From: Albibeggiatoa sp964388965
GTDB taxonomy: Bacteria > Pseudomonadota > Gammaproteobacteria > Beggiatoales > Beggiatoaceae
Reading direction: 5' to 3'
DNA: 16,353 nucleotides
Assembly (NCBI GenBank): GCA_964388965.1
Contig: CAYMCP010000077.1
Location: forward strand, 1 to 16,353
Within the stretch, counting starts at the first letter, position 1; every line of letters begins with the position of its first letter. Below the pieces are notes generated by a model that saw only the letters and a list, made by a program, of their open reading frames with translations, ran no database searches and was not told the DNA's origin. Positions 7,586-14,553 of the stretch are shown piece by piece. Position numbers and translations under genes: made by a program.

Positions 7586-7768
7586 TTTTTACCTCTCCTA
7601 TTCTTAACGTTTAAGATTAGAAATTTTTTATTTCACTTTAATTTAACGCGAGTTCGACGTAACTCACATTGGGTGGGTAGCGTGATTTTCACCGTATTTT
7701 CAATAATATTTCGCAATAGGTTAATAAAATTAATTTTTTAAATGATATATTCAATATAGGTGCTGTAT

Positions 7769-8428
7769 TCAAACTGGCAAGGCGACCAAATTACCTAAAA
7801 ATTTAGGTTGCGTACCCAAAACATATAAATCTAATACCGCTTTGACCTTTGCAAAATATTCTCGTAACCGTGTTTTCAAACTATGCGTATGCGCGACATC
7901 TTGCGCATTAAAAGCAATCGCATTTATTTTGTAATAATCAGCAATAAATAAAGCACGCTTGTTATGAAAGGCTTGTGAAACAATAATAAAATCATCTTGT
8001 TGAAATACTTTACTGGCACGAACGATGGAATCTAAAGTACGAAAACCCGCATAATCCAAACTAATATCACGCGCTGGAATGCCTAATTTAATTAAATATT
8101 TCCGCATTTCAATTGGTTCGTTATACGCTCGTGTCGCGTTGTCACCACTAACTAAAATGTGTTGTATTTTTCCTGCGTAGTATAATTCTGCTACGGCTTC
8201 CATTCTGAACCGAAAAAATAAATTAATCTGACCGCCAACAATATATTTATTCGCCCCTAGTACTACCGCGACCTTCTTTGCTGGGATTTTTTCAACATCG
8301 TTATATAAACGGTTTTTGGTCTGTTCGTGAATCCAGATATTGCACCCAACAACTACCAAAAGTACGAAACTCATGGATAAAAACACACCTGTCAGCATCA
8401 ATATAAACTTTTTGCGCAAATTATTCAT
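7769..8428 (-). CDS. sanA: SanA-like inner-membrane protein (DUF218/YdcF superfamily)
   Basis: Closely resembles SanA of enterobacteria, an inner-membrane protein needed for the envelope barrier to vancomycin and SDS at high temperature; its biochemical activity is not established. One N-terminal membrane anchor spans residues ~9-29 (FILMLTGVFLSMSFVLLVVVG), leaving the rest probably periplasmic. Domain motifs are VAVVLGANK (~53-61), the INxxFRFRMEAVAELY segment, LVSGDN (~93-98), YNEPIEMRKYL, LDYAGFRTLDSIVRA and VSQAFHNKRALFIA, which align in order with SanA. No Shine-Dalgarno is seen before the ATG. The gene stands alone: 183 bp to mlaC and 207 bp to parA, all on the same strand. Confidence 0.92.
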   Translation of the reverse strand: MNNLRKKFILMLTGVFLSMSFVLLVVVGCNIWIHEQTKNRLYNDVEKIPAKKVAVVLGANKYIVGGQINLFFRFRMEAVAELYYAGKIQHILVSGDNATRAYNEPIEMRKYLIKLGIPARDISLDYAGFRTLDSIVRASKVFQQDDFIIVSQAFHNKRALFIADYYKINAIAFNAQDVAHTHSLKTRLREYFAKVKAVLDLYVLGTQPKFLGNLVALPV

Positions 8429-8461
8429 TTTTAATTAAAAAATTATTTATTAAAATGGTGT

Positions 8462-8476
8462 GATGCAAATTGCATC
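8462..8476. promoter_or_regulatory. Dyad upstream of sanA
   Basis: GATGCAA-A-TTGCATC is a perfect 7-bp inverted repeat around a single base, 34-48 bp upstream of the sanA start. On the minus strand the second arm supplies TTGCAT, 17 bp from TAATTT, a weak promoter candidate. It could be an operator; evidence is symmetry and position only. Confidence 0.3.
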
Positions 8477-8635
8477 TTGCGAGTGGTACGACATGATAAA
8501 GTGGTGCATATTATTACCGTGCCTTTAGATTTTCTATAGCATAATCTAGTAGTTAAACGCGACAATGGAAAACAACTAACTGTTTTTTAAAATTTTACTC
8601 TATTGGTGTAGGCGTGGCAGCAGTTCAAACTAATG

Positions 8636-9406
8636 CTATTTTCGATTTTCCAACTCTTCGTATAAATCTATAAAAGATTGAGTAATTTTATGTTTTTCAT
8701 CAAAATAAATTAGTGGCATTGCACTTTGGTGTGATTCTCTGATTTTGATAGAGCTGGAAATATAAGTATTCAATACTGGTAATCCCTCTGCGATTAACTC
8801 ATTGACTAACTGGATCGGTAATTTGGCGCGAGGCTGAAATTGATTAACGATGATACCCTCAATGTGTAATTTATCATTATGATCTGCTCTAATTTCACGT
8901 ACATTATTCTGTAAGTTATACAAGGCTTTACGTGAAAAATCATCGCAATCAAATGGAATTAAACAACGCTCTACAGCAATAAGCGCAGATTGCGTATAAA
9001 AATTCAGAGCAGGTGGTGTATCAATATACACTGCATCAAAATCACTTAATTCGCGCAATGTATCGCGCAGTTTGTAAATTTTATAACGAGATTCTAGCTT
9101 AGATTGGAGCATTGAAAGCTCTGGATCGGCTGGCATAATATATAAATTTTCAAATGGCGTGGGATGGATAAAAGCGTGAGTTTTTTCATCATACAAACTG
9201 AAACTTAACATTTGCTCAAAAAACTTACCCAAAGTAGGCTGTGTCGTTGCTGCTTTGTCGCCGAGCAAATAATGTGTTGAATTGGCTTGTTGATCTAGGT
9301 CAATCAGTAAAGTTTTTTTGCCACGCATAGCACTGATTGCCGCTAAATTACACGTAATCGTTGATTTGCCAACGCCCCCTTTTTGATTAAACACAACTCT
9401 TTGCAT
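8636..9406 (-). CDS. ParA-family ATPase (orphan)
   Basis: Deviant Walker-A ATPase of the ParA/Soj/MinD superfamily, which forms nucleotide-dependent dimers that position DNA or protein cargo. With the start chosen here the protein is 256 aa and opens MQRVVFNQKGGVGKST, with the signature lysine (K9) and P-loop lysine (K14). LLIDLDQQANST is the switch (A') region and VYIDTPPA the Walker B. The ATG at 9406 is preferred because the family begins just before the P-loop and a GGAA lies 7 nt upstream; an in-frame ATG at 9454 would add 16 unmatched residues. No parB, parS-like cluster, minC/E or chemotaxis gene is nearby, so it is not a visible partition cassette. It could serve a distant parB, or position another cargo. 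Confidence 0.9.
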   Translation of the reverse strand: MQRVVFNQKGGVGKSTITCNLAAISAMRGKKTLLIDLDQQANSTHYLLGDKAATTQPTLGKFFEQMLSFSLYDEKTHAFIHPTPFENLYIMPADPELSMLQSKLESRYKIYKLRDTLRELSDFDAVYIDTPPALNFYTQSALIAVERCLIPFDCDDFSRKALYNLQNNVREIRADHNDKLHIEGIIVNQFQPRAKLPIQLVNELIAEGLPVLNTYISSSIKIRESHQSAMPLIYFDEKHKITQSFIDLYEELENRK

Positions 9407-9584
9407 ATTTGTTCCAAATTTAGGGATTAAATAACTATAGAACCGATTTGACATCTTTATGGGCTAGTAACATCGCTTAATTTCCTGAAAAGTCTATCCA
9501 AGAACGATATTTGCGGTCAAAATACGCTTACATCGTAACAAATTTAGACAAATTTAACACCATTTTAGATTTCAAATGAGTTCC

Positions 9585-9621
9585 ATACAAAACCCGCACT
9601 TACTGGTGACAAGTTTTGTAT
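9585..9621 (-). terminator. Stem-loop downstream of the FKBP isomerase gene
   Basis: ATACAAAAC (9585-9593) and GTTTTGTAT (9613-9621) form a perfect 9-bp stem around a 19-nt loop, starting 22 bp after the isomerase gene on the minus strand. The stem is AT-rich and no U-tract follows, so it may be a weak terminator or an mRNA 3'-end stabiliser. The rest of the 9407-9642 spacer is AT-rich and shows no gene. Confidence 0.35.
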
Positions 9622-9642
9622 TGCTAAAAATAAGCGATTAAA

Positions 9643-10329
9643 TTATTTTTTATCAACGGAGAGTAATTCAACTTCAAAAATTAAAGTTGCATCAGGTCCA
9701 ATTTTGCCACCGGGAATACCCGATTTGCCGTATGCCAAGTCAGCAGGAATAACAAATTTAGCTTTACCACCCGGTTTCATCAACTGTAAACCTTCCGTCC
9801 AACCTTTAATCACGCGATTCAACGGAAAAGATGTCGGCTCATTACGACTGTAGGAACTATCAAACTCAGTGCCGTCAATCAACGTACCGCGATAATTTAC
9901 TGTCACCGTATCAGTAGGCTTTGGATTATCACCGCTACCTGCTTGCAAAATTTCATACTGCAAACCGCTTGCTGTCACTTTTACACCTTCTTTCTTAGCA
10001 TTTTCAGCTAAATACGCCTCACCTTCCGTGCGATTTTTTTCAGCTAATTGGCGTTTTTCCTCTGCTTTCTGTGCAAACTGCGCCTTGCGAAAATCCATCA
10101 ATGCTGCTTGTACTTGATCTTCCGACAAGGTCGTAAACTCACCTTTTAAAGCCTCTTCGATACCCAACATCAATTTATCAAGATTAATTTCAACGTCTTG
10201 TTTTTTTAAGGTCGCACCAATATTTTGACCGAAGCTATAACTTAATCTTTCCTCCTGAGTCAATTCAGCCGCTGTCAGCGAAGATGCAAATAATCCGATG
10301 GTTAATGCGGTAACGTAATGTAACTTCAT
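9643..10329 (-). CDS. FKBP-type peptidyl-prolyl cis-trans isomerase (Mip/FkpA type, periplasmic)
   Basis: Catalyses cis-trans isomerisation of proline peptide bonds and acts as a folding helper, here predicted in the periplasm or on the outer face of the envelope. A signal peptide is visible (MKLHYVTALTIGLFASSLTA, likely cleaved at TAA-EL). Residues ~24-115 form the helical Mip/FkpA dimerisation region (LSYSFGQNIG, then a charged helix FRKAQFAQKAEEKRQLAEK). The C-terminal FKBP domain spans ~118-226, with VTVNYRGTLIDGTEFDSSY, INRVIKGWTEG-like LNRVIKGWTEGL, PADLAYG and LIFEVELLSV. No lipobox Cys is present. Length is 228 aa, within the Mip/FkpA range. AAAGGGG (10343-10337) is 7 nt before the ATG. 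It is 62 bp downstream of slt on the same strand, but a promoter candidate lies in that gap. I leave the symbol open between fkpA and mip. Confidence 0.93.
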   Translation of the reverse strand: MKLHYVTALTIGLFASSLTAAELTQEERLSYSFGQNIGATLKKQDVEINLDKLMLGIEEALKGEFTTLSEDQVQAALMDFRKAQFAQKAEEKRQLAEKNRTEGEAYLAENAKKEGVKVTASGLQYEILQAGSGDNPKPTDTVTVNYRGTLIDGTEFDSSYSRNEPTSFPLNRVIKGWTEGLQLMKPGGKAKFVIPADLAYGKSGIPGGKIGPDATLIFEVELLSVDKK

Positions 10330-10359
10330 GTTGAAACCCCTTTAGAAAAAAGTCTGATA

Positions 10360-10389
10360 ACTGTACCATATTTTGCCAGATTTCTACAA
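10360..10389 (-). promoter_or_regulatory. Putative promoter of the FKBP isomerase gene
   Basis: On the minus strand TTGTAG (10389-10384), an 18-bp spacer and TACAGT (10365-10360) preceded by TGG, giving an extended -10. It lies in the 62-bp slt-isomerase gap and would give a ~24-nt leader containing the AAAGGGG ribosome binding site. It argues that the isomerase can be transcribed independently of slt. Confidence 0.4.
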
Positions 10390-10391
10390 TC

Positions 10392-12302
10392 TTAACAGGC
10401 TTGCTCTTGTTCTGGATTTAAACGCATTGGTTCAACATCGTCATGCCCTAGCATTAAATATTCAAAAACAACTGTATAACTCATTACACGTTTAACATAT
10501 TCACGGGTTTCGTTAAATGGGATTAATTCAACCCACATATCGGGCGAAATACAACCTAACTCTTCTCGCCAACGTTTTGCGCGTGATGGTCCTGCATTAT
10601 AGGCAACGGTTGCTAAAAGATAATTACCTTCAAATTTATCCAGTAAATGCCGCAAATATCCCGTACCCAATTCAATATTTTTTTCTGGATTTAAAATATC
10701 TTGCTCATCTTTTAAGGTAATTTTATATTTTTTTGCCATTTGACGCGCGGTTGCAGGTAATAATTGCATTAATCCTAACGCATTAGCAGGGGATTGAGCA
10801 TCAGTTTGAAACGCACTTTCTTGACGAATAATCGCATACACCCAACCAAAAGCTAACTCTCGCTGTTCAGCCTGACTCAAAACCCAATCGTAATACGGAC
10901 GCGGGAAACGCAAATCTATTTGATTATGTAAATTGGCTTGATGTGCAGCGCGGATAGCTCGATCATGCCAACCCCACTCATGAGCAATCACAGTTAATGC
11001 TTTAAGTTCAGCCTGTTGCAAATTTTTTAAAACTTGTTGCCATTCCATCCGTGCGTAATTGATAAAACCAAGAAAATATAACTCTCTCGCCCTGATAAGT
11101 GCTGGATTTTCCAATAATTTTTGCTTCACTGTTTCGTCTATGTCAACTGCTTGTTGTTCAAAAGAAAAACTTTGTTGTAAACGTTCTGCTGCGAGAAAAC
11201 CGTAATAAGAGCGTTGTTTAGCAATTTTCTCATAGATCGGTTTAGCTAAATTAATTTGTTCTGTTTGCTCATAAGCGCGTGCTAACCAATATTGCCATTG
11301 CGCTTCTGCTTCAATTGCATCATTAAAATCGGTAATAAATTTAATAATTGCCGCCCAATTTTCCTGACTTAGAGCAATATTTAACATGGATTGGCGGGTT
11401 TTTTCATTTTGAATTTTAGCTTGCATTAGCCAACTTAAAGATTCAACTATTTTTTGATCTGCCGCCCATAGAGCAATATAGCTATCTAATTCATCTTTTT
11501 CTAATTCAGTAAAATCATATTTTTGCTTAAAATTTTGCCAATATTCATAGGATAATTTCGCGTTTTGTCGTGCTAAGCGTTTTGTGCCATAAATTAATAG
11601 TTCTCGTACTATATCATTATCTGGATAATTCATGGTTTTTAAAGCAGATTCTGGATTTTTATCCACAGCTTGCCAACGCATAATCCAAGTTTTTTTATCA
11701 TTATCCAATGGTTTTGCAAGATATTGCGCTAATCTAAATTGTTTATTTTGTAAACTTAAACGTGTACGCTGCCAACGCAATTCATCGGTAATAATATCAT
11801 TTTTGTACAATTCGTTAAAAATAGGATTACATTCATCTGGCTGCGATTTACCCACTAACCATAATTTTACTGCTTGCATTTGCAAATTTTTCAAAGATTC
11901 GCCTTGTTGCAATCGCGCATACAGCGCATGACATTGTAAAATCGTACTTATTTGGGGCTGGTAGAAAGTATGATAATTTTTCCAATCCTTAGCTTTCGCC
12001 AGTTGATTTAGCCATTGTGTGCGTAAAATATCAGCAATGGGCGAATCTGCGTATATTTCTAAAAAAGCCTGTACGTCTTCAGGTTTGGCTTGCTCGATAT
12101 TGTGATACAACTGAAAAAAGGTGAGATAATGAGCAATAGCATAGTCTGATAAATTTTCCGTAATCTGTTGGAATTTATCTGTATTTTTCTCCTGAATTGT
12201 TTGATAAGCTTGTTTGAATTGATAACGTTGCTGTAGCAAATTGTTGGCTTGTACGGAAATACTAAAACAGATTCCCAGTAAAAAAATAAACTTTATATAC
12301 AT
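10392..12302 (-). CDS. slt: Soluble lytic murein transglycosylase (Slt70 family)
   Basis: Periplasmic lytic transglycosylase that cleaves the MurNAc-GlcNAc bond of peptidoglycan to form 1,6-anhydro-MurNAc ends; used in wall turnover and quality control. It starts with a signal peptide (MYIKFIFLLGICFSISVQA). The long alpha-helical superhelix (U and L domains, ~20-460) is typical of Slt70. The C-terminal lysozyme-like SLT domain has the catalytic Glu at ~495 in IIRQESAF, then ALGLMQLLPATA, NIELGTGYL, and VAYNAGPSR followed by FNETREYVKRVM. Length (636 aa) matches the E. coli ~645. The ribosome binding site AGGA lies 9 nt from the ATG. It is divergent from the M42 peptidase gene and upstream of the FKBP gene on the same strand. 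Confidence 0.96.
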   Translation of the reverse strand: MYIKFIFLLGICFSISVQANNLLQQRYQFKQAYQTIQEKNTDKFQQITENLSDYAIAHYLTFFQLYHNIEQAKPEDVQAFLEIYADSPIADILRTQWLNQLAKAKDWKNYHTFYQPQISTILQCHALYARLQQGESLKNLQMQAVKLWLVGKSQPDECNPIFNELYKNDIITDELRWQRTRLSLQNKQFRLAQYLAKPLDNDKKTWIMRWQAVDKNPESALKTMNYPDNDIVRELLIYGTKRLARQNAKLSYEYWQNFKQKYDFTELEKDELDSYIALWAADQKIVESLSWLMQAKIQNEKTRQSMLNIALSQENWAAIIKFITDFNDAIEAEAQWQYWLARAYEQTEQINLAKPIYEKIAKQRSYYGFLAAERLQQSFSFEQQAVDIDETVKQKLLENPALIRARELYFLGFINYARMEWQQVLKNLQQAELKALTVIAHEWGWHDRAIRAAHQANLHNQIDLRFPRPYYDWVLSQAEQRELAFGWVYAIIRQESAFQTDAQSPANALGLMQLLPATARQMAKKYKITLKDEQDILNPEKNIELGTGYLRHLLDKFEGNYLLATVAYNAGPSRAKRWREELGCISPDMWVELIPFNETREYVKRVMSYTVVFEYLMLGHDDVEPMRLNPEQEQAC

Positions 12303-12328
12303 TCGCGCTATTCCTAAAATTTAGCAAA

Positions 12329-12334
12329 ATTATA
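12329..12334 (-). promoter_or_regulatory. Consensus -10 box of slt
   Basis: A perfect TATAAT on the minus strand, 27-32 bp upstream of the slt ATG, giving a leader of about 20 nt with the AGGA ribosome binding site. The -35 region (TAGTAA) is weak. A small dyad, GTAAC-TAA-GTTAC, lies between the two elements. Confidence 0.45.
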
Positions 12335-12397
12335 TGTCTATTGTAACTAAGTTACTATGTTCTACAAACACCTTTTGAAAAACATCAGCAAAAATTG

Positions 12398-12417
12398 TTG
12401 TTAAGTTGTTAAGTTGT
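12398..12417 (+). repeat. Short 8-bp tandem repeat in the slt / M42 peptidase spacer
   Basis: TTGTTAAG occurs twice in tandem (12398-12405, 12406-12413), followed by a partial TTGT. It lies in the divergent promoter region. The TTG at 12406 falls inside it and is therefore a doubtful start codon for the M42 gene. Confidence 0.4.
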
Positions 12418-12442
12418 AAAAAAAATCAAAATCCTGTACAAA
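12414..12442 (+). promoter_or_regulatory. Putative promoter of the M42 peptidase gene
   Basis: TTGTAA (12414-12419), a 17-bp spacer and TACAAA (12437-12442); each hexamer matches the sigma70 consensus at 4 of 6 positions. The predicted start, near 12449, overlaps a perfect DnaA-box match (12445-12453). Confidence 0.3.
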
Positions 12443-12444
12443 TA

Positions 12445-12453
12445 TTATCCACA
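12445..12453 (+). promoter_or_regulatory. DnaA-box match
   Basis: TTATCCACA matches the DnaA box consensus TTATNCACA exactly. It sits between the promoter candidate and the start codon of the M42 peptidase gene. Further exact matches occur at 11659-11667 (inside slt) and, inverted, 14445-14453 (upstream of the dynamin-like gene). Binding is not demonstrated. Confidence 0.25.
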
Positions 12454-12477
12454 ACTCATCATAAATATTTAACTATC

Positions 12478-13587
12478 ATGAAATTATTTCCCGTAGACGA
12501 AGAGTATACACTCAACTTTTTAATGAATTTATTACGCATCCCAAGCCCGTCAGGCTATACTGATACCGCAGTACATTTTGTCTGTGATGAATTAGAAGCG
12601 TTAAATATTCCATTTGAGTTGACCCGGCGTGGGGCTATTCGTGCCACTCTATCTGGTGAACAAAATATATCTGATCGTGCAATTGTCGCCCATATTGATA
12701 CTTTGGGATTGATGGTTAAGCAGCTTAAACACAATGGACGTTTAGAAGTTGTACCGATTGGACATTGGAATGCGCGATTTGCAGAAGGTGCGCGGGTCAC
12801 AATATTTTCAGATAAGGGTATGTATCGGGGGTCTGTACTACCTTTGAAAGCCTCTGGACATACGTTTGCAGCAGAAATTGATTCACAACCCGTTAAATGG
12901 GATAACGTTGAAATACGCATTGATGCAGATAGCCGAAGTTTAGAAGATTTAGTAAAATTAGGTTTAAATGTTGGTGATTTTATTGCAGTAGATACGTTAT
13001 CGGAGATAAGTGAAACGGGTTATATTAATTCCCGGCACTTGGACGATAAAGCAGGTGTAGCGGTTATAATGGGTGCGGCGAAGGCGATTATTGAAAATAA
13101 TGTATATTTGCCTGTTGATTGCCACCTGTTGTTTACAATTTCAGAGGAGGTTGGCGCGGGTGCATCGGCAATTTTAAATGAGGATGTTGCAGAATTAATC
13201 AGTATTGATAATGGTACAACCGCCCCTGGACAAAATTCGAGTGAATTCGGGGTAACGTTTGCAATGGCAGATATGACAGGTCCATTTGATTACCATTTGA
13301 CGCGCCGTTTAATGACATTGTGCCGTGAATTTGAAATTCCGTATCAACGTGATGTATTTAAATATTATCGCTCTGACATTGCTACTGCATTAGAAGCAGG
13401 TTTTGATATTCGCAGTAGTTTAATTTGTTTTGGCGTAGACGGTTCGCACGGTTATGAGCGTATTCATTGGCATTCATTAAAATCATTGATTGAATTGCTG
13501 ATTGTATATGTGCAAAATCCTTTATGTTTCGGACGCGATAGAAAAGGTATGGCAAGCCGTTATGGTTTTCCTACACAACCAAGTTAG
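12478..13587 (+). CDS. M42-family metallopeptidase, NAGGN-trio type
   Basis: Zinc/cobalt aminopeptidase-like hydrolase of family M42. The sequence closely resembles the subgroup found with an asparagine-synthase-like amidotransferase and a GNAT acetyltransferase in the N-acetylglutaminylglutamine amide (NAGGN) osmolyte trio; its exact substrate is not established. Metal-site candidates are H72 and D74 (AHIDTLG), D189/D190 (HLDDKAG), E223-E224 (SEEVGAG), D244 (SIDNGT) and H324 (GVDGSHGYER). TRRGAIRATL, APGQNSSEFGVT and HWNARFAEGARVTIF are subgroup-like stretches. I chose ATG 12478 because the family starts right there (MKxxPxDExY). A TTG at 12406 would add 24 low-complexity residues. No Shine-Dalgarno is evident. 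Length is 369 aa. The usual trio partners are absent from the window. Convergent with cysC. Confidence 0.9.
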   Translation: MKLFPVDEEYTLNFLMNLLRIPSPSGYTDTAVHFVCDELEALNIPFELTRRGAIRATLSGEQNISDRAIVAHIDTLGLMVKQLKHNGRLEVVPIGHWNARFAEGARVTIFSDKGMYRGSVLPLKASGHTFAAEIDSQPVKWDNVEIRIDADSRSLEDLVKLGLNVGDFIAVDTLSEISETGYINSRHLDDKAGVAVIMGAAKAIIENNVYLPVDCHLLFTISEEVGAGASAILNEDVAELISIDNGTTAPGQNSSEFGVTFAMADMTGPFDYHLTRRLMTLCREFEIPYQRDVFKYYRSDIATALEAGFDIRSSLICFGVDGSHGYERIHWHSLKSLIELLIVYVQNPLCFGRDRKGMASRYGFPTQPS

Positions 13588-13621
13588 ATCGGAATTTTTA
13601 ATTAAAATTACTCGTTTCTAC

Positions 13622-13646
13622 TCATTCTACGCACCGCGTAGAATGA
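13622..13646. repeat. Perfect 11-bp stem hairpin, extragenic palindrome
   Basis: TCATTCTACGC-ACC-GCGTAGAATGA is a perfect inverted repeat with a 3-nt loop. It lies in the 92-bp gap between the convergent M42 peptidase and cysC genes. Its GCGTAGAA half also occurs in the repeat at 2353-2372. The position suits a bidirectional transcription barrier, but no T-tract follows on either strand. Confidence 0.6.
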
Positions 13647-13650
13647 ACTG

Positions 13651-13667
13651 TTGACGCACTGCGTCAA
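13651..13667. repeat. TTGACGCA/TGCGTCAA palindrome
   Basis: Perfect 8-bp arms around one base, immediately after the 13622-13646 hairpin. TTGACGCA followed by TGCG recurs at 2350-2362, differing only at the centre base. It belongs to the same extragenic repeat family as the rpiA spacer. Confidence 0.55.
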
Positions 13668-13679
13668 GTTTAGATAGAA

Positions 13680-14288
13680 CTATTCTGAATAAATACCGCG
13701 TTCTACTAAATAATCCAAAATATGCTTAACGCAGCCATCTAAACTATTTTTACCTGTACTAATAATCAATTCTGGATTATCGGGCTGCTCATAGGGTGAC
13801 GAAATACCAGTAAATTCGGGAATAACACCCGCCCGTGCCTTTTTATATAATCCTTTTACATCTCGTTCTTCACAAATTTCAAGTGGACATTCGCAATAAA
13901 TTTCTACAAAATCATCTGGAGCCAGACTGCGCACTTTATCACGGTCGGCTTTAAATGGAGAAATAAATGCAGTTAATACAATAACACCTGCTTCAACGAA
14001 AAGCTTTGCCACTTCGCCTACACGTCGAATATTTTCCTCACGATCCTTATCAGAAAAACCTAAATCACCACACAAACCATGTCGAACATTATCACCGTCC
14101 AACACAAAAGTGTGATAGCCACGTTGATATAATTCTTCTTCAACGGCATGGGCTAAAGTAGATTTACCTGCACCAGATAAACCTGTAAACCATAAAATCA
14201 CACTTTTGTGCTTGTTTAATTCTGCGCGTCTGTCACGAGTCACGGTTGCGTGATGCCACACAGTATTGGTGCTTTTTATTGTTGCCAT
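13680..14288 (-). CDS. cysC: Adenylyl-sulfate (APS) kinase
   Basis: Phosphorylates adenosine 5'-phosphosulfate at the 3'-OH with ATP to make PAPS, the second step of sulfate activation; cytoplasmic. P-loop GLSGAGKST is at residues 36-44. LDGDNVRHGLCGDLGFS and DREENIRRVGEVAKLF are the APS-binding signatures. AFISPF (107-112) contains the family's conserved serine (S110), and GLYKKARAGVIPEFTGISSPYE is the substrate-lid region. Length (202 aa) equals the standalone enzyme (E. coli 201); it is not fused to ATP sulfurylase. No cysD, cysN or sat lies nearby, so it is separated from the rest of the pathway. A weak AGGCG precedes the ATG. It is divergent from the dynamin-like gene and ends next to two hairpins. 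Confidence 0.98.
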   Translation of the reverse strand: MATIKSTNTVWHHATVTRDRRAELNKHKSVILWFTGLSGAGKSTLAHAVEEELYQRGYHTFVLDGDNVRHGLCGDLGFSDKDREENIRRVGEVAKLFVEAGVIVLTAFISPFKADRDKVRSLAPDDFVEIYCECPLEICEERDVKGLYKKARAGVIPEFTGISSPYEQPDNPELIISTGKNSLDGCVKHILDYLVERGIYSE

Positions 14289-14444
14289 ACTTATCGCCTA
14301 ATTAAAAGTAATAAAAAAATCTCGCAAAGCTTAACAGGGTTCACAAGAGAAAACAATGTTTTCACAATTGCAAATTTTTTAGCTAAAAAACTGCATTTAT
14401 TTTATAGTGGATTCTATCTTTATCTGATATGACTATGTTTTAAG

Positions 14445-14453
14445 TGTGGATAA
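14445..14453 (-). promoter_or_regulatory. DnaA-box match upstream of the dynamin-like gene
   Basis: TGTGGATAA on the plus strand is the reverse complement of TTATCCACA. It lies in the spacer between the divergent cysC and dynamin-like genes, about 100 bp upstream of the latter. The rest of that spacer is AT-rich; TACAAT at 14486-14491 could be a -10 box, but its -35 is poor. Confidence 0.25.
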
Positions 14454-14553
14454 AATGATATGATCAACGCAGAGGTATGATTTTTTACAATCTCTATGTA
14501 TGTCGCCAAATTGTTCTAAATTAACCCTAGCCGCGATTAGTGAGGAATGCAGC

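Noticed and set aside
9407..9454. 16-residue N-terminal extension of the ParA protein
   Set aside because: The family begins a few residues before the P-loop, and the ATG at 9406 has a better-placed GGAA.
11659..12453. A replication origin, suggested by DnaA boxes
   Set aside because: The boxes are few and widely spaced, one is inside slt, and no dnaA, dnaN, parB or AT-rich 13-mer array is present.
12406..12477. 24-residue N-terminal extension of the M42 peptidase from a TTG
   Set aside because: The TTG lies inside an 8-bp tandem repeat, has no ribosome binding site, and the added residues do not resemble the family; ATG 12478 matches the family start.
12555..12920. Minus-strand 121-residue open frame inside the M42 peptidase gene
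   Set aside because: It lies entirely opposite conserved peptidase motifs and resembles no family.
14500..14553. 18-residue N-terminal extension of the dynamin-like GTPase
   Set aside because: No ribosome binding site before 14500, while GAGGA is correctly spaced before 14554.
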